DNA of 64,000 bases from Pseudothioclava nitratireducens (GTDB taxonomy: Bacteria > Pseudomonadota > Alphaproteobacteria > Rhodobacterales > Rhodobacteraceae). Positions 39,133 to 49,007 of this stretch are shown here, piece after piece (position 1 is the stretch's first letter; each line of letters opens with the position of its first letter). A program made the translations under genes and the position numbers. The notes under the pieces were generated by a model that saw only the letters and a program-made list of their open reading frames with translations, was not told the DNA's origin and did not search any database. Location of the stretch: NCBI RefSeq assembly GCF_029210495.1, contig NZ_JARGDK010000004.1:186001-250000 (forward strand). The letters are read 5' to 3'.

Positions 39133-40488
39133 ATGAGTTTTGACTTCGACCTGTTTGTGATCGGCGGCGGATCGGGCGGCGTGCGCGCGGCACGGATCGC
39201 GGCTGCGGAGCATGGCGCGCGGGTCGCGCTGGCCGAGGAATACCGCATGGGCGGCACCTGTGTGATCCGCGGCTGCGTGCCGAAAAAACTGATGGTCTAT
39301 GCCTCGGGCTACCCGGAAGCGGTCGAAGAGGCCCGCGCTTATGGCTGGAGCGCCGAAGCGGGCGGGTTCGACTGGACCGCCTTCCGCGCGAAGCTCGATG
39401 CAGAGCTTGACCGGCTGGAGGCGATCTACCGTCAGGGCCAGAAAAATGCGGGCGTGATGGTGTTCGATCAGCGCGCGACCGTCGCGGGCCCGCATGAGGT
39501 GCGCCTTGCGGATGGCTCGATGATTAGCGCCAAGCATATCCTCGTGGCGGTCGGCGGGCGGCCCTTCGTGCCAGAGTTCGACGGCAGCGATCTGGTCATC
39601 ACCTCGAATGACATCTTCAAGCTCGACGCCCTGCCCAAGCGCGTTCTGATCGTGGGCGGCGGCTATATCGCCTGCGAATTCGCCTGCATCCTGCACGGGC
39701 TCGGCGTCGAGGTGGTGCAATACAACCGCTCACCGCTTCTGCGCGAATTCGACGCCGAGGCGCGCGATCTGATCGTCGCCCAGATGGAGGCGCGCGGTAT
39801 CGTGATCCATACCGGCGTGATCGTGCAGAAGATCGAAGCCGAGGGCGATCAGCGCGTCGTCACCTGCTCGCGCGGCGAGGTCGACCGCTTCGATCAGGTG
39901 ATCTACGCGACCGGTCGCGTGCCGAACACCGAGGGGCTGGGCCTGGAGGCGGCGGGCGTGAAGCTTGGCCCGCGCGGCGAAGTCGTGGTGGACGAATGGT
40001 CGCAGACCAACATTCCCTCGATCTATGCGGTGGGTGATGTCACCGACCGGATTCAGCTGACCCCGGTTGCGATCCGCGAAGGTCACGCCTTTGCCGATAC
40101 GGTCTTTGGTGCGAAGCCCCGCAAGGTCGATCATGAATTGGTCGCCTCGGCGGTGTTCACCCAGCCCGAGTTCGGGACCTGTGGTCTCACCGAGGACGCG
40201 GCGCGCGAAAATGGCCCTGTCGAGGTCTACGTTTCCACGTTCCGCCCGATGAAGACACTGTTTGCGGGCAAGGATGACCGTGTGCTGATGAAGCTCGTGG
40301 TGGACAAGGACAGCCAGCGCGTGGTCGGCTGCCATATCGTCGGCCCCGATGCGGGCGAGATGATCCAGATGGTCGCCATCGCCATGAAGATGGGCGCCAC
40401 CAAGGCGCAGTTCGACGCGACCGTGGCGGTGCACCCGACCATGGCCGAGGAACTGGTAACGATGGGAAACCCGGTGCGGCACGCTTGA
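39133..40488 (+). CDS. gor: Glutathione-disulfide reductase
   Basis: A flavoenzyme that reduces oxidised glutathione with NADPH. The 451-residue protein has the FAD loop IGGGSGGVRAARIAA, the redox-active disulfide GGTCVIRGCVPKKLMVYAS (Cys pair 5 apart), the NADPH loop IVGGGYIACEFACILHGLG, and the C-terminal active-site HPTMAEELV with its catalytic His. The IRGC variant resembles plant and alphaproteobacterial enzymes. It precedes hflK by 56 nt. Together with the CcsR-like sRNAs it belongs to the glutathione-linked stress theme of the window. Confidence 0.95.
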   Translation: MSFDFDLFVIGGGSGGVRAARIAAAEHGARVALAEEYRMGGTCVIRGCVPKKLMVYASGYPEAVEEARAYGWSAEAGGFDWTAFRAKLDAELDRLEAIYRQGQKNAGVMVFDQRATVAGPHEVRLADGSMISAKHILVAVGGRPFVPEFDGSDLVITSNDIFKLDALPKRVLIVGGGYIACEFACILHGLGVEVVQYNRSPLLREFDAEARDLIVAQMEARGIVIHTGVIVQKIEAEGDQRVVTCSRGEVDRFDQVIYATGRVPNTEGLGLEAAGVKLGPRGEVVVDEWSQTNIPSIYAVGDVTDRIQLTPVAIREGHAFADTVFGAKPRKVDHELVASAVFTQPEFGTCGLTEDAARENGPVEVYVSTFRPMKTLFAGKDDRVLMKLVVDKDSQRVVGCHIVGPDAGEMIQMVAIAMKMGATKAQFDATVAVHPTMAEELVTMGNPVRHA

Positions 40489-40544
40489 ATTTCCCGAGCG
40501 CGCCCCCAAGTCGCTAAATAGATTGACTGAAAGGTGAGGACAGG

Positions 40545-41687
40545 ATGAGCAACGGTGGTCCCTGGGGAACAGGTGGCGGTGGAGATGATGATCGGCGCGA
40601 TGACGACCGCCGCCCCGGTCAGCGTCGCCCGAATGAGGGCAACCCGATCCCCGAGATCGAAGAGTTCATGAAGAAAGGCTCCGAGCAGCTGCGCGTCCTG
40701 ATGGGCGGGCGTGGCTCTGGCGGTGGCGGCGCGCGCGGGCCGGGCGGCAGCGGCGGCCCCGGCATCTCGGGCTTTGGCGCGATCGGGCTGATCGCGCTCG
40801 CCGCGGCGGGCTTCTGGGCGTTCAATTCCTTCTACACCGTGAAGCCCGAGGAACGCTCGGTCGAGCTGATGTTTGGCCAGTATTCGGCCACCGGCAATCC
40901 GGGCCTCAACTTCGCGCCCTGGCCGGTCGTGACCTTCGAAAAGGTGCAGGTGACGCGCGAACAGGTGACCGATATCGGCACCGGGCGCGGCGGCGATATG
41001 GATACCGGGCTGATGCTGACGGGTGACCAGAACATCGTCGATGTGGAATTCCAGGTGGTCTGGAACATCAACGACCCGGCGAAATATCTCTTTAACCTCG
41101 CCGACCCCGAGGAAACGATCCGCGCCGTGGCAGAATCCGCGATGCGCGACATCATCGCGCGCTCGAACCTTGCACCGATCCTCAACCGCGACCGCGGCGT
41201 GATCGCGGCAGACCTGCGCGCGGGCGTGCAAGCCACGCTCGACAGCTATGATGCGGGCATCAACGTGGTTCGGGTGAACTTCAACCGTGCCGACCCGCCG
41301 CGCGAAGTGATCGACAGCTTCCGCGAAGTGCAGGCCGCGCAACAAGAGCGTGACCGGCTCGAGAAAGAGGCCGATGCCTATGCGAACCGCGTGACCGCGG
41401 GCGCGCGCGGTGAAGCGGCGCAGCTGCGTGAACAGGCTGAAGCCTATCGCGCGGAAACCGTCAATACCGCCGAGGGTGAAGCGGCACGCTTCAACTCTGT
41501 CTATGCGGAATACATCAAGGCACCCGACGTGACCAAACGCCGGATGTTCCTCGAAACCATGGAGAAGGTGCTTGCCGGGGTGGACAAGGTGATCGTCGAC
41601 CAAAGCAGCGGTGGCTCGGGTGTTGTGCCCTACCTGCCGCTCGACCAGCTGCGCAGACCGACCACGACGACCGAGGGGGCGAACTGA
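40545..41687 (+). CDS. hflK: FtsH protease modulator HflK (SPFH family)
   Basis: HflK forms with HflC a membrane complex that encloses and modulates the FtsH protease. The 380-residue protein has a Gly/Asp/Arg-rich cytoplasmic N-tail (residues 1-75), one membrane segment (GFGAIGLIALAAAGFWAF), then an SPFH/PHB domain beginning VKPEERSVELMFGQY. A long coiled coil follows (QAAQQERDRLEKEADAYANR). The stop codon overlaps the hflC ATG (TGATG), so the partners are made together. Confidence 0.96.
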   Translation: MSNGGPWGTGGGGDDDRRDDDRRPGQRRPNEGNPIPEIEEFMKKGSEQLRVLMGGRGSGGGGARGPGGSGGPGISGFGAIGLIALAAAGFWAFNSFYTVKPEERSVELMFGQYSATGNPGLNFAPWPVVTFEKVQVTREQVTDIGTGRGGDMDTGLMLTGDQNIVDVEFQVVWNINDPAKYLFNLADPEETIRAVAESAMRDIIARSNLAPILNRDRGVIAADLRAGVQATLDSYDAGINVVRVNFNRADPPREVIDSFREVQAAQQERDRLEKEADAYANRVTAGARGEAAQLREQAEAYRAETVNTAEGEAARFNSVYAEYIKAPDVTKRRMFLETMEKVLAGVDKVIVDQSSGGSGVVPYLPLDQLRRPTTTTEGAN

Positions 41688-42571
41688 TGTCCAAGATTAC
41701 CTTCCTTCTGCCTGTGGCCGTGATCGCGGGGGCGCTGGCGCTTTCGTCGATCTTCGTGGTGGACGAGCGCGAAAAGGCGCTGGTGCTGCAATTCGGTCAG
41801 GTCAAGCAGATCAAGACCGAGCCGGGGCTGGGCTTCAAGGTCCCCTTCATTCAGGAGGTCGTGCGCTATGATGACCGCATCCTGAGCCTGCCGACCCGCC
41901 CGCTCGAAGTGACGCCGCTCGACGATCGTCGTCTGGTGGTCGATGCCTTCGCGCGCTGGCGGATCGTCGATCTGGTGAACTTCCGCGAGGCGGTGGGCGT
42001 TGGCGGCGAGGCGACGGCGAAGTCGCGTCTCGACAGCATCATCAATGCGGCCATCCGCGAGGTTCTGGGTTCCGTGCCTTCGACCTCGGTGCTCTCGGCC
42101 GACCGGACACCGCTGATGAACCAGATCCGCGATCTGGCCAAGCGTGAGGCGGCAAGCCTTGGCATCGACGTGATCGACGTGCGTCTGACCCGCACCGACC
42201 TGCCCGACCAGAACCTGGCCGCGACCTATGCCCGGATGCGGGCAGAGCGGGAACGCGAGGCGGCGGATGAGCGGGCGCGCGGCGGCGAGGCGGCACAGCG
42301 CGTGCGGGCTACCGCAGACCGGACCGTGGTGGAACTCACCTCGGAGGCGCGCAAGCAGGCCGAGATCATTCGCGGTGAGGCCGATGCCGAAGCGAACCGG
42401 ATTTATGCCGAAGCCTATAACCGCGATGCCGGGTTCTTCGCCTTTACCCGTGCGCTCCAGTTCTACGCAGAGAGCATGAAGCCGAACAGTTCGTCGCTGG
42501 TGACGCAGCCCGACAGCGTCTATTTCGACTATAACCGCTTCCTGCAAAGCATCGGCGACACGGCTCAATGA
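41687..42571 (+). CDS. hflC: FtsH protease modulator HflC (SPFH family)
   Basis: Partner of HflK around FtsH. The 294-residue protein has an N-terminal membrane anchor (ITFLLPVAVIAGALALSSIFVV) followed by DEREKALVLQFGQVKQIKTEPGL. The SPFH domain continues and then a coiled coil (RMRAEREREAADERARGGEAAQRV). The EAYNRDAGFFAFTRALQFY stretch near the end is the conserved HflC C-terminal signature. Translation is coupled to hflK upstream and overlaps DUF2065 by 4 nt downstream. Confidence 0.96.
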   Translation: MSKITFLLPVAVIAGALALSSIFVVDEREKALVLQFGQVKQIKTEPGLGFKVPFIQEVVRYDDRILSLPTRPLEVTPLDDRRLVVDAFARWRIVDLVNFREAVGVGGEATAKSRLDSIINAAIREVLGSVPSTSVLSADRTPLMNQIRDLAKREAASLGIDVIDVRLTRTDLPDQNLAATYARMRAEREREAADERARGGEAAQRVRATADRTVVELTSEARKQAEIIRGEADAEANRIYAEAYNRDAGFFAFTRALQFYAESMKPNSSSLVTQPDSVYFDYNRFLQSIGDTAQ

Positions 42572-42765
42572 GCTGGGTTCTGACCGGGCTTGCACTGGTG
42601 CTTGTGATCGAGGGGCTGGCGCTTGCGCTGGCCCCTTCGCGTATCGAGGAGGCGCTGGACCTGTTGCGCGCGATGCGGCCCGAGCAACGCCGATTGCTGG
42701 GGCTTGCGGGCGTCGCCGCCGGTGTCGCGCTTTTGTGGGTCTTGCGGATCTGGGGCGCGGCTTGA
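42568..42765 (+). CDS. DUF2065 small membrane protein
   Basis: A 65-residue protein with two hydrophobic helices (WVLTGLALVLVIEGLALALAP and LLGLAGVAAGVALLWVLRIWG) joined by a polar loop with RPEQRRL. That layout and length are typical of DUF2065, which commonly follows hflC in proteobacteria. Its start overlaps the hflC stop by 4 nt (ATGA). It may be a small accessory of the HflKC-FtsH complex, an inference from position. Confidence 0.85.
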   Translation: MSWVLTGLALVLVIEGLALALAPSRIEEALDLLRAMRPEQRRLLGLAGVAAGVALLWVLRIWGAA

Positions 42766-42894
42766 ATACCTATCGCGCAAGGCTCACACTGAATTGAGCG
42801 CGCGCGATGGTCTTTCATTTGCACGCAACGCGCCCTAGGTATTTATCCAATGACAGAAGATCGGGCCGCGCCCGACCGCAGGAAACGGGAGCAT

Positions 42895-44370
42895 ATGATG
42901 AAAAAATTTGACCTGTCCCAGCTCACCCCGCGCCGTGCGGGCGGCGCTCTGAGCGTGGCGCTGCTGGCGGCGACGCTGGCCATCGCGCCGATCGCGCCGG
43001 AGCCCGCCTTCGCGCGCGCCGCCCCTGAAAGCTTTGCCGATCTCGCCGAGAAGATCAGCCCCTCGGTCGTGAACATCACCACCTCGACCACCGTCGCGGC
43101 CCCCGCCGCCCCCGGTCCGATGTTCCCCGAAGGCTCCCCCTTTGACGATCTGTTCCGCGATTTCGGCTTCCCGAATGGCCCGCAAGGCCAGCAGCGCGGC
43201 CCGCGCCGCTCGAACGCGCTTGGATCGGGCTTCGTAATCTCCGAGGACGGCTATATCGTCACCAACAACCACGTCATCGAAGGCGCGGACGAGATCGAGA
43301 TCGAGTTCTTCTCGGGCGAGCGTCTTGCCGCCAAGCTGATCGGCACCGACCCCAAAACCGATGTGGCGCTGCTCAAGGTCGAGAGCGACAAGCCCCTGCC
43401 CTTCGTCAAGTTCGGCGATAGCGACAAGGCCCGCGTGGGCGATTGGGTGATGGCGATGGGCAACCCGCTCGGCCAAGGCTTCTCGGTCAGCGCGGGCATC
43501 GTCTCGGCGCGCAACCGCGAGCTGTCGGGCACCTATGACGACTACCTGCAAACCGACGCGGCGATCAACCGCGGCAACTCGGGCGGGCCTCTGTTCAACA
43601 TGGATGGCGAGGTGGTCGGCGTGAACACCGCGATCCTCTCGCCCAACGGCGGCTCGATCGGGATTGGCTTCTCGATGGCCTCGAATGTCGTGCAAAAGGT
43701 CGTCGGGCAGCTTCTGGAATTCGGCGAGACGCGGCGCGGCTGGCTCGGCGTGAAGATTCAGGACATCACCCCGGACATGGCCGAGGCGCTTGGTCTTGCC
43801 TCTGCCGAGGGTGCGATGATTTCCGAAGTGCCCGAAGGCCCCGCCAAGGAAGCGGGCATTGAGGCGGGAGACATCATCATCAGCTTTGATGGCGGCGAGG
43901 TGAAATCGACCCGCGATCTGGTGCGCCGTGTGGCCGATGCGCCGGTCGGGTCCGCCGTGCGGGTGACCGTGCTGCGTGATGGCAAGCAAGAGACGCTTCT
44001 CGTCACGCTGGGCCGGCGCGAACTGGCCGAGGGCGAAGCCGTTCCGGCCGCCGTGCAAAAGCCGCAAGAGACCGAAAAGGATCTGCTCGGGCTGACCGTG
44101 ACGCCGCTCACCGACAGCCTCTCGACCGAGATGGGGCTGCCGTCCGGCACCGAAGGTCTGGTCGTCAAGTCGATCGACGAGGCCAGCTCCGCCTTCGAGA
44201 AGGGGCTGCGCGCAGGCGACCTGATCACCGAAGCCGGGCAGAAGCCGGTCGCCTCGATCACCGATCTGGAGGACCGGATCGCCGAGGCGGAGGATGCCGG
44301 GCGCAAATCGGTTCTTCTGCTGATCCGTCGCGGCGGCGAGCCGCGCTTCGTGGCGCTGCCGATCGAGTGA
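42895..44370 (+). CDS. degP: DegP/HtrA-family (Do) periplasmic serine protease
   Basis: A periplasmic quality-control protease and chaperone. The start at 42895 (or 42898) lies just after GGGAG, whereas an in-frame ATG at 42850 has no site; 491 residues result. Residues about 20-45 form a signal peptide (cleavage near AFARA). The trypsin-like domain has the triad in NNHVIEGAD (His), DPKTDVALLKV (Asp) and NRGNSGGPLF (Ser). Two PDZ domains follow (GWLGVKIQDITPDMAEALGL; LLGLTVTPLTDSLSTEMGL). It ends with a strong bidirectional terminator at 44392. Confidence 0.96.
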   Translation: MMKKFDLSQLTPRRAGGALSVALLAATLAIAPIAPEPAFARAAPESFADLAEKISPSVVNITTSTTVAAPAAPGPMFPEGSPFDDLFRDFGFPNGPQGQQRGPRRSNALGSGFVISEDGYIVTNNHVIEGADEIEIEFFSGERLAAKLIGTDPKTDVALLKVESDKPLPFVKFGDSDKARVGDWVMAMGNPLGQGFSVSAGIVSARNRELSGTYDDYLQTDAAINRGNSGGPLFNMDGEVVGVNTAILSPNGGSIGIGFSMASNVVQKVVGQLLEFGETRRGWLGVKIQDITPDMAEALGLASAEGAMISEVPEGPAKEAGIEAGDIIISFDGGEVKSTRDLVRRVADAPVGSAVRVTVLRDGKQETLLVTLGRRELAEGEAVPAAVQKPQETEKDLLGLTVTPLTDSLSTEMGLPSGTEGLVVKSIDEASSAFEKGLRAGDLITEAGQKPVASITDLEDRIAEAEDAGRKSVLLLIRRGGEPRFVALPIE

Positions 44371-44391
44371 TGTCCAGCCAATCGGAGTGTG

Positions 44392-44417
44392 AAAGGGCGC
44401 CTCTCGGGGCGCCCTTT
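44392..44417. terminator. Bidirectional intrinsic terminator between degP and the lipoprotein gene
   Basis: AAAGGGCGCC (44392-44401), loop TCTCGG, GGCGCCCTTT (44408-44417). The A and T flanks give a U tract in both directions, serving convergent degP and the gene ending at 44419. Confidence 0.85.
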
Positions 44418-44418
44418 G

Positions 44419-45444
<1,026 letters not shown>

Positions 45445-45445
<1 letters not shown>

Positions 45446-46173
45446 TGTGGGGCCGCGCGGCGCTCCTCGGGCTGGGGATGCTTGCCGCGACGGCGGGCAC
45501 AGGTGCTGCGCAAAGCGCGCAAGAGGCGCGATATGTCGAACCGACCGACCGCTATGGCCATGATGCGCTTGGGCCGGGCCATGAATGGGAGGCGCTTGAG
45601 GTCACGGTCGCAGGTGGTGCGAAGGCTCTGCGCTTCGAGGCCGGGCCGGAGCATGTCTTCGAGGATATTGCGCCCCGGCTGTGGGATGTGGATGGCGACG
45701 GGCAGACCGAAATCGTCACCGTGCAATCGCATCTCGAACGCGGCGCGCGGCTTTTGATCCTGAAGCCGACCGCGAGCGGGCTCACCCCGCTGAGCGCCAG
45801 CCCCTATATCGGCGCACGGCATCGCTGGCTTGCCCCCGTGGGGATGGCGGATATCGACGCCGATGGCGTGCAGGATCTGATACTGGTGGATCGCCCGCAT
45901 CTGGCCAAGGAGCTTGTCTTCTATGCCTTCGCCCCCGGAGCCCTGCGTGAAATGGCGCGGGTGCCGGGCTACACCAACCACCGTTTTGGCGAGGACCGGA
46001 TCATCGGCGGCATCCGCGATTGCGGCACCGGCCCCGAGGCCATCGTTGCCTCTGGCGACTGGCACGAACGTGTCGCCTTCGGTTTCGATTCGCGCGCAGG
46101 CGCGCTCTACCGTCAGGTGATCGGCCCCGGCACCGCCTCCGAGGACTTCGCGCGCGCCCTGTCCTGCCGCTAG
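45445..46173 (+). CDS. Exported FG-GAP/VCBS-like repeat protein
   Basis: A 242-residue protein with a signal peptide (MWGRAALLGLGMLAATAGTGAAQS). It contains two calcium-binding style motifs, DVDGDGQTEIVTV and DIDADGVQDLILV, about 60 residues apart. That is the spacing of FG-GAP/VCBS beta-propeller blades, but only about four blades fit. It starts inside the ferredoxin stop codon. A periplasmic location is predicted while the ferredoxin is cytoplasmic, so co-translation does not imply contact. The function is unknown. Confidence 0.75.
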
Positions 46174-46292
46174 GCGCGCCGTTTTTCACGCAGCCCCGGT
46201 CGCATCCGCGCAGGCGGCAAACCGCGCGCCGAAGGATTGTGCGCAAGAACGGGGCAGGCTAGAGGTCGCCCCAAGGATAAAGGGACCCACCG

Positions 46293-47177
46293 ATGACGAG
46301 CTATGTGCTGACTGTGCAATGCCCCTCGACCCGCGGAATCGTCGCGGCCATTGCGAATTATCTGGCCGATCAGGGCTGCAACATCACGGATTCGCACCAG
46401 TATGACGATCCGCTGACCAAGCAGTTCTTCATGCGGATCACCTTCAGCTCGGAAACGGGCGCCACGCTTGACGCGCTGCGCGAGGGTTTCGAGCCGGTCG
46501 CGCAGGCGATGGCGATGGACTGGGCGATCCATGACGGCAGCCACAAGACCAAGGTCCTGCTGATGGTGTCGAATTTCGGCCATTGCCTGAACGACCTGCT
46601 CTATCGCTGGCGGATCGGCGGTCTGCCGGTCGAGATCGTGGGCGTGGTGTCGAACCACATGACCTATCAAAAGGTCGTCGTGAACAACGATATCCCGTTC
46701 CACTGCATCAAGGTTACCAAAGAGAACAAGCCGCAGGCCGAGGCGCAACTGATGCAGGTGGTCGAGGACTCGGGCGCGGAGCTGGTGGTGCTGGCACGCT
46801 ATATGCAGGTTCTCTCGGACGCGATCTGCGCCAAGATGTCGGGTCGGATCATCAATATTCATCACTCCTTCCTGCCGAGCTTCAAGGGTGCGAACCCCTA
46901 CAAGCAAGCCTATGAACGCGGCGTAAAGCTGATCGGCGCGACGGCGCATTATGTGACAGCCGATCTCGACGAAGGGCCGATCATCGAGCAGGACACGGTG
47001 CGCATCACCCATGCGCAAAGCCCCGAGGACTATGTGAGCCTTGGCCGCGATGTCGAGGCTCAGGTGCTCGCCCGTGCGATCCACGCGCATATCCATCACC
47101 GGGTCTTCCTGAACGGGAACAAGACGGTTGTCTTCCCGGCCAGCCCCGGTGGCTATGCGTCGGAGCGGATGGGCTGA
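46293..47177 (+). CDS. purU: Formyltetrahydrofolate deformylase PurU
   Basis: PurU hydrolyses 10-formyl-THF to formate and THF. The 294-residue protein has an N-terminal ACT domain (YVLTVQCPSTRGIVAAIANYL). The formyltransferase-like domain follows, with KVLLMVSNFGHCLNDLLYRW, LARYMQVLSDA and the active-site INIHHSFLPSFKGANPYKQA. TAHYVTADLDEGPIIEQD holds the catalytic Asp. It is a single gene; repeat copy G follows. Confidence 0.97.
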   Translation: MTSYVLTVQCPSTRGIVAAIANYLADQGCNITDSHQYDDPLTKQFFMRITFSSETGATLDALREGFEPVAQAMAMDWAIHDGSHKTKVLLMVSNFGHCLNDLLYRWRIGGLPVEIVGVVSNHMTYQKVVVNNDIPFHCIKVTKENKPQAEAQLMQVVEDSGAELVVLARYMQVLSDAICAKMSGRIINIHHSFLPSFKGANPYKQAYERGVKLIGATAHYVTADLDEGPIIEQDTVRITHAQSPEDYVSLGRDVEAQVLARAIHAHIHHRVFLNGNKTVVFPASPGGYASERMG

Positions 47178-47186
47178 GGCGCACAG

Positions 47187-47241
47187 GGGGCGCTGCCCCC
47201 TCTGGCGCGTTGCGCCATTCACCCCCGGGATATTTCGGGCA
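47187..47241 (+). repeat. Dispersed intergenic palindromic element, copy G (half unit)
   Basis: GGGGGCGCTGCCCCCTCTGG, then GCCATTCACCCCCGGGATATTTCGGG, close to the left half of copy F. It begins 10 nt after the purU stop, and its first block could terminate purU transcription. Confidence 0.85.
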
Positions 47242-47322
47242 GACTGACAGGGCGCGTCTGTACGATGCGCCCATGTCGTTTTCAGGATGGACGGCACGCG
47301 GGAGCGGGTCTAGCGGTGGGAT

Positions 47323-48306
47323 ATGAATCGTCAGGATCGCATATTGGCCGGCATCGCGCTGATGCTTGGGTTCTGCATCATCGCCCCGCTGATCGACGTG
47401 GCCTCCAAATTGGCGGCCCAGGAGGTCGCCGTGGGAACGGTGACGCTTGGGCGTTTTGTGGTACAGGCCGCGCTGATGGCGCCGGTGCTGGCGCTGATGG
47501 GGCTGTCCTTTGGCCTGCCGCGCAACCGACGGGCACTTGCTTTGAGTGTCGCGCGCGCCGCCTTTTCGATCCTCGCAACCTTCTGTTTCGTGGCCGCGGT
47601 GCAAGTGATGCCGATTGCCGATGCGCTGGCCATCGCCTTTGTCGAGCCTTTCGTGATCCTGCTGATCGGGCGGTTCGTGATGAGGGAAGAAGTGGGGCCT
47701 CGGCGCCTTGGCGCGGCGGTCGTCGGCTTTATCGGCGCGCTTTTCGTAATCCAGCCCTCCTTCGCGACTTTCGGCGTGGTGGCGCTTTTTCCGCTTGGAA
47801 CAGCGGTAACCTTCGCCGCCTATATGCTGGTGACGCGGGCCCTGTCGAACTATGTCCACCCGGTGCAGATGCAGTTTCAGACCGCGTTGATCGCCGCCGT
47901 GCTCTGCGTGCCATTGCTCGGTCTGGGCGGCGCTTTGGGCATGGATGAGCTGCGCTTCGATCTGCCCGAGGGGATCTTCTGGATCTGGGTCTTCTGCGTG
48001 GGGCTGGCGGCGACGATCAGCCATATGGCGATCAGCTATGCGCTGAGCTTCGCGCCCTCATCGACGCTGGCGCCTCTGCATTATTTCGAGATGCTGACGG
48101 CAACGCTGTTCGGGTATCTGTTCTTCGAGGATTTCCCCGATTTCGCCACCTGGATCGGAATTGCGATCATCACCGGCTCGGGGCTCTACATCATTCACCG
48201 GGAACGTGCGACCGAAGCGACAGCGCGTCGAGCACGGCATGCAGATGCGGCTTCGGAAGCAGCACGAGCGCCGATCCGGTCAGGCTCAGGCGCAGCGGGC
48301 CGCTGA
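47323..48306 (+). CDS. EamA/DMT family permease, 3' end overlapping thiamine pyrophosphokinase
   Basis: A 327-residue protein with ten hydrophobic segments in two halves (IALMLGFCIIAPLIDVASKLAA at the start; EMLTATLFGYLFFEDFPDFATWIG near the end). It is an inner-membrane transporter of the drug/metabolite family; the substrate is unknown. The last 35 residues (REATEATARRARHADAASEA-like) are Arg/Ala-rich and are encoded entirely within the overlap with the convergent gene ending at 48191. The membrane domain finishes before the overlap. Confidence 0.85.
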   Translation: MNRQDRILAGIALMLGFCIIAPLIDVASKLAAQEVAVGTVTLGRFVVQAALMAPVLALMGLSFGLPRNRRALALSVARAAFSILATFCFVAAVQVMPIADALAIAFVEPFVILLIGRFVMREEVGPRRLGAAVVGFIGALFVIQPSFATFGVVALFPLGTAVTFAAYMLVTRALSNYVHPVQMQFQTALIAAVLCVPLLGLGGALGMDELRFDLPEGIFWIWVFCVGLAATISHMAISYALSFAPSSTLAPLHYFEMLTATLFGYLFFEDFPDFATWIGIAIITGSGLYIIHRERATEATARRARHADAASEAARAPIRSGSGAAGR

Positions 48307-48865
48307 TCTCGTTCGAGGTGCTGACCCGCCCGTCCGGCGCAAGCGAGAGCCCGTCAATGGGCCAGCGCAGCCCCTCGGAGCGCCCGGTGACGGTTCCGAA
48401 GGGGAAGATCGAGAATCGCTCGCCCGGCGGCAGGTTGAGGGTGATCTCGGGCGGCGCGCGGAAGATCAGATCCTCCTCGCCGATCAGAATCACCCGCTGT
48501 GTGGCGCGCTGCGCGACATAGGAAAGCGTGGCGAGCGTGTGATCGAGCCGCAACCCGGTGAACCCAAGCGCCAGATAGAAGGGCGCGGTCACATGGATCA
48601 GGCATTTGCCGAAATCGGTGCTGTCCTGCTCGGGGATATGGTGGACGCGCGGGCCGAATTCGGCGCGCGCCGCCTCTGACAGGCTATCGAGATCGCCGAT
48701 TACGGCCTCGGGCGTCAGGCCCAGTTCCCGCGCCCGATCCCCGCCCCCATCGGCGGCAACAAGGGTCGGCGCGATTGTCAACGCATCGGCAACATCGGCG
48801 GGCCGACTCGCCCCGCCGCCCAACAAGGTCACCCCGTGATTTGAATGGACAATTCCCCCTGACAT
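48191..48865 (-). CDS. Thiamine pyrophosphokinase
   Basis: Transfers pyrophosphate from ATP to thiamine to make TPP. I place the start at the ATG at 48865 (224 residues); no strong ribosome binding site is seen and a TTG at 48901 is possible. Motifs are TLLGGGASRPADV, VAADGGGDRARELGLTPEAVIGDLDSL, and QDSTDFGKCL (nucleotide and Mg binding). LGFTGLRLDHTLATL is the family's GxRxDH block. The C-terminal half is the beta-sandwich thiamine-binding domain. The 3' 116 nt overlap the convergent permease. Confidence 0.88.
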   Translation of the reverse strand: MSGGIVHSNHGVTLLGGGASRPADVADALTIAPTLVAADGGGDRARELGLTPEAVIGDLDSLSEAARAEFGPRVHHIPEQDSTDFGKCLIHVTAPFYLALGFTGLRLDHTLATLSYVAQRATQRVILIGEEDLIFRAPPEITLNLPPGERFSIFPFGTVTGRSEGLRWPIDGLSLAPDGRVSTSNEISGPLRLSLTGSALVLLPKPHLHAVLDALSLRSHVPGE

Positions 48866-49007
48866 GGGATGATTGATGCCGATTAAGGCAAAGAAACACA
48901 ATCGGAACCGGGAAAATTCCTTCTAATTGCCCTTTTTCGTTCACGCGAAAGCACCAGTTGACCGGGATGGTGGACGGAACTTGGTTTAAGAGAAAGCGAG
49001 CGTTCCA

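Noticed and set aside
39133-44370. gor-hflK-hflC-DUF2065-degP as a novel stress island
   Set aside because: This gene order is ordinary for Rhodobacterales and related groups.
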